From the NCBI GenBank assembly GCA_029880755.1, contig JAOUNW010000039.1:1-15103 (forward strand): 15,103 nucleotides of DNA, in the 5' to 3' direction. A program made the translations under genes and the position numbers. Below the pieces are notes generated by a model. It ran no database searches, had not been told where the DNA came from, and worked only from the letters and a program-made list of their open reading frames with translations. Positions 13,602-15,103 of the stretch are shown here, piece after piece (positions within the stretch are counted from its first letter, which is position 1; the number at the start of each line of letters is the position of its first letter). Source of the stretch: Gammaproteobacteria bacterium (lineage in GTDB: Bacteria; Pseudomonadota; Gammaproteobacteria; Acidiferrobacterales; SZUA-150).

Positions 13602-14765
13602 ATGCCATCAAACTCAAATACAGCAATCCACAACACAAGCCAGGGCGCTCACGTGGTTCTGGGGGTCTCCGGGGGCGTTGATTCCGCCGTCGCAGGGTTG
13701 TTATTACGCCGACAGGGATACAAGGTAACCGGCCTGTTTATGAAAAACTGGGAAGAAGACGATGAAGACGGCTACTGCGCTGCTGAAAAGGATCTGCAGG
13801 AAGCGAAACAGGTCTGCGAAAAACTGGCTATTCCCCTGAAAACAGTTAATTTCGCCAGCGAATACTGGGAGCATGTATTTCAGCATTTTCTCTCGGAATA
13901 CCGAGCCAATCGCACTCCCAATCCGGACGTATTGTGTAACAAGGAAATCAAGTTCAAGGTGTTTCTGGAGTATGCCTTATCACTAGGTGCCGACAAGATA
14001 GCCACGGGTCACTATGCCGGCGTCCGAGAACAAGATGGAATTTATTATCTGACCAAGGCGGCGGACATCGAAAAAGACCAGACTTATTTTCTGCATACGC
14101 TTGGACAAAAAGAGTTGCGGTACACCCTGTTTCCGCTGACGACCCTGACCAAGAATGAAATCCGGGATATCGCCAAATCCGCCGGCCTGCCCAATTTTGA
14201 TCGCAAGGACAGTACCGGGATTTGTTTTATCGGAGAGCGCCGCTTTAAGTTTTTTTTAGCTCGCTACCTGTCGACAGAACCAGGCGATATTTTAACACTG
14301 GACGGTGAATACAAAGGGCGGCACGACGGCCTGGCGTTTTATACCATTGGCCAACGACAGGGTTTAGGGGTAGGCGGACCGGGAGGCCCCTGGTACGTCG
14401 TGGACAAAGATATCAGTCAGAACGTCCTGCGGGTTGTGGAAGGGGAAAATCATCCTGCTCTATTCAGTGACGGATTAATCGCCCAGGATATCAGCTGGGT
14501 AGCAGAATCCCAGCCCGGACTCCCCATGCGCTGCACAGCAAGGACGCGGCATCGGCAACCGGAGCAGGCTTGTATGGTGGAAACAAGCGATAATGCCGGC
14601 CTTAGAGTAATATTTGACGAACCACAGCGCGCAATCACCCCCGGTCAGTCGGTTGTATTTTATCAGGACGAATTATGTCTGGGTGGTGGTATTATCGAGC
14701 AGGCAATCAAAAGCGTACCGAACGAGAATAACAATATAATCAGAGAAAATGCACACACAGGTTAA
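13602..14765 (+). CDS. mnmA: tRNA-uridine 2-sulfurtransferase MnmA
   Basis: MnmA thiolates wobble U34 of tRNAs for Lys, Glu and Gln (2-thiouridine), taking sulfur relayed by IscS and the Tus proteins. The 387-residue product has the ATP-binding PP-loop S-G-G-V-D-S at 23-28. The two catalytic cysteines are Cys112 (D-V-L-C-N-K-E) and Cys208 (T-G-I-C-F-I-G-E), equivalent to Cys102 and Cys199 of E. coli. D-G-Y-C at 56-59 and T-I-G-Q-R-Q-G-L-G at 248-256 are further signatures. The N-terminal 15 residues before the PP-loop strand are Ser/Asn-rich and may be partly unused. The start adjoins the nudJ stop. The gene is followed after 3 bp by purB. Confidence 0.97.
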   Translation: MPSNSNTAIHNTSQGAHVVLGVSGGVDSAVAGLLLRRQGYKVTGLFMKNWEEDDEDGYCAAEKDLQEAKQVCEKLAIPLKTVNFASEYWEHVFQHFLSEYRANRTPNPDVLCNKEIKFKVFLEYALSLGADKIATGHYAGVREQDGIYYLTKAADIEKDQTYFLHTLGQKELRYTLFPLTTLTKNEIRDIAKSAGLPNFDRKDSTGICFIGERRFKFFLARYLSTEPGDILTLDGEYKGRHDGLAFYTIGQRQGLGVGGPGGPWYVVDKDISQNVLRVVEGENHPALFSDGLIAQDISWVAESQPGLPMRCTARTRHRQPEQACMVETSDNAGLRVIFDEPQRAITPGQSVVFYQDELCLGGGIIEQAIKSVPNENNNIIRENAHTG

Positions 14766-14768
14766 TCC

Positions 14769-15103
14769 ATGAACAAGCCAACGATGCCGACAATTTTACC
14801 CGCCAGCAGTCTCACCGCCCTATCGCCTCTAGATGGGCGCTACGAAAAAACAGTGGCTCCGCTCAGAGCTATTTTCAGTGAATACGGCCTGATCCGCTAC
14901 CGAGTGATGGTTGAGATCCGATGGTTGCAGATGCTAAGTGACCACGGACAAATAAAGGAAGTCCCGCGATTTACCAAAGAAGCTGGCGACATCCTGGAGG
15001 ACATTGTTAATCATTTTTCGGAGCAGGATGCAAAACGCGTCAAGGATATTGAGGCAACAACCAATCACGATGTTAAAGCCGTAGAATATTTTCTGAAAGA
15101 AAA
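14769..15103 (+). CDS. purB: Adenylosuccinate lyase (3' end outside window)
   Basis: PurB acts twice in purine synthesis: SAICAR to AICAR, and adenylosuccinate to AMP, releasing fumarate each time. Only the first 111 codons are in the window, and they are open to the last base. The segment reads L-T-A-L-S-P-L-D-G-R-Y, then L-R-A-I-F-S-E-Y-G-L-I-R-Y-R, V-E-I-R-W-L-Q and D-I-E-A-T-T-N-H-D-V-K-A-V-E-Y-F-L-K, nearly identical to E. coli PurB. The ATG at 14769 is 3 bp after the mnmA stop, with AGG inside the mnmA end as a weak ribosome site. The first 10 or so residues extend slightly beyond the E. coli start. hflD, usually between mnmA and purB, is absent here. Confidence 0.96.
   Translation, partial: MNKPTMPTILPASSLTALSPLDGRYEKTVAPLRAIFSEYGLIRYRVMVEIRWLQMLSDHGQIKEVPRFTKEAGDILEDIVNHFSEQDAKRVKDIEATTNHDVKAVEYFLKE

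Noticed and set aside
1..15103. CRISPR array, insertion sequence, prophage, tRNA or rRNA gene
   Set aside because: No spaced repeats, transposase-like frames, terminal inverted repeats or RNA gene signatures were found on either strand.

Overview
The window carries ordinary core genes of a gammaproteobacterium. The run aat-bpt-infA, clpA/clpS/cspD, icd, nudJ-mnmA-purB is the arrangement known from Pseudomonas and relatives. The block sucC-sucD-nadE-glnB facing bamD is more typical of Chromatiales- or Methylococcales-like lineages. I infer a free-living or sulfur/methane-type gammaproteobacterium, without being able to name the genus. Coding density is high, base composition is even, and I see no mobile element, CRISPR array, tRNA, rRNA or sign of recent transfer.

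Layout. (1) Positions 3-803: the 3' part of the outer-membrane lipoprotein gene bamD, whose stop overlaps that of the convergent glnB. (2) Positions 800-4909, minus strand: sucC-sucD-nadE-glnB, joining a TCA-cycle step, glutamine-dependent NAD synthesis and the PII nitrogen/2-oxoglutarate sensor. (3) Positions 5060-8391, plus strand: a stand-alone PilZ protein, a FemAB-like/DUF482 protein, aat, bpt and infA. (4) Positions 8501-11165, minus strand: clpS and clpA. (5) Position 11446 onward: cspD (plus), icd (minus), then nudJ-mnmA-purB (plus, purB cut by the window end).

How they work together. Aat and Bpt attach Leu/Phe to protein N-termini, ClpS recognises such N-termini and ClpA unfolds the substrate for ClpP (not in the window), so almost the whole bacterial N-degron pathway lies within 4.6 kb. 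Icd makes 2-oxoglutarate, SucCD acts further round the cycle, and GlnB senses 2-oxoglutarate. MnmA modifies tRNA wobble uridine, and PurB acts in purine and AMP synthesis.

I did not find a convincing undescribed system. The points most worth checking are small: a 14-bp direct repeat over the predicted sucC promoter, competing hairpins and an overlapping AUG/GUG start at infA, a structured cspD leader with an A8 tract in its promoter spacer, and the tandem FemAB-like/Aat/Bpt genes, which may hint at an aminoacyl-tRNA substrate for the first. All intergenic gaps are under 300 bp; the largest (11166-11445) holds the clpS and cspD control regions.
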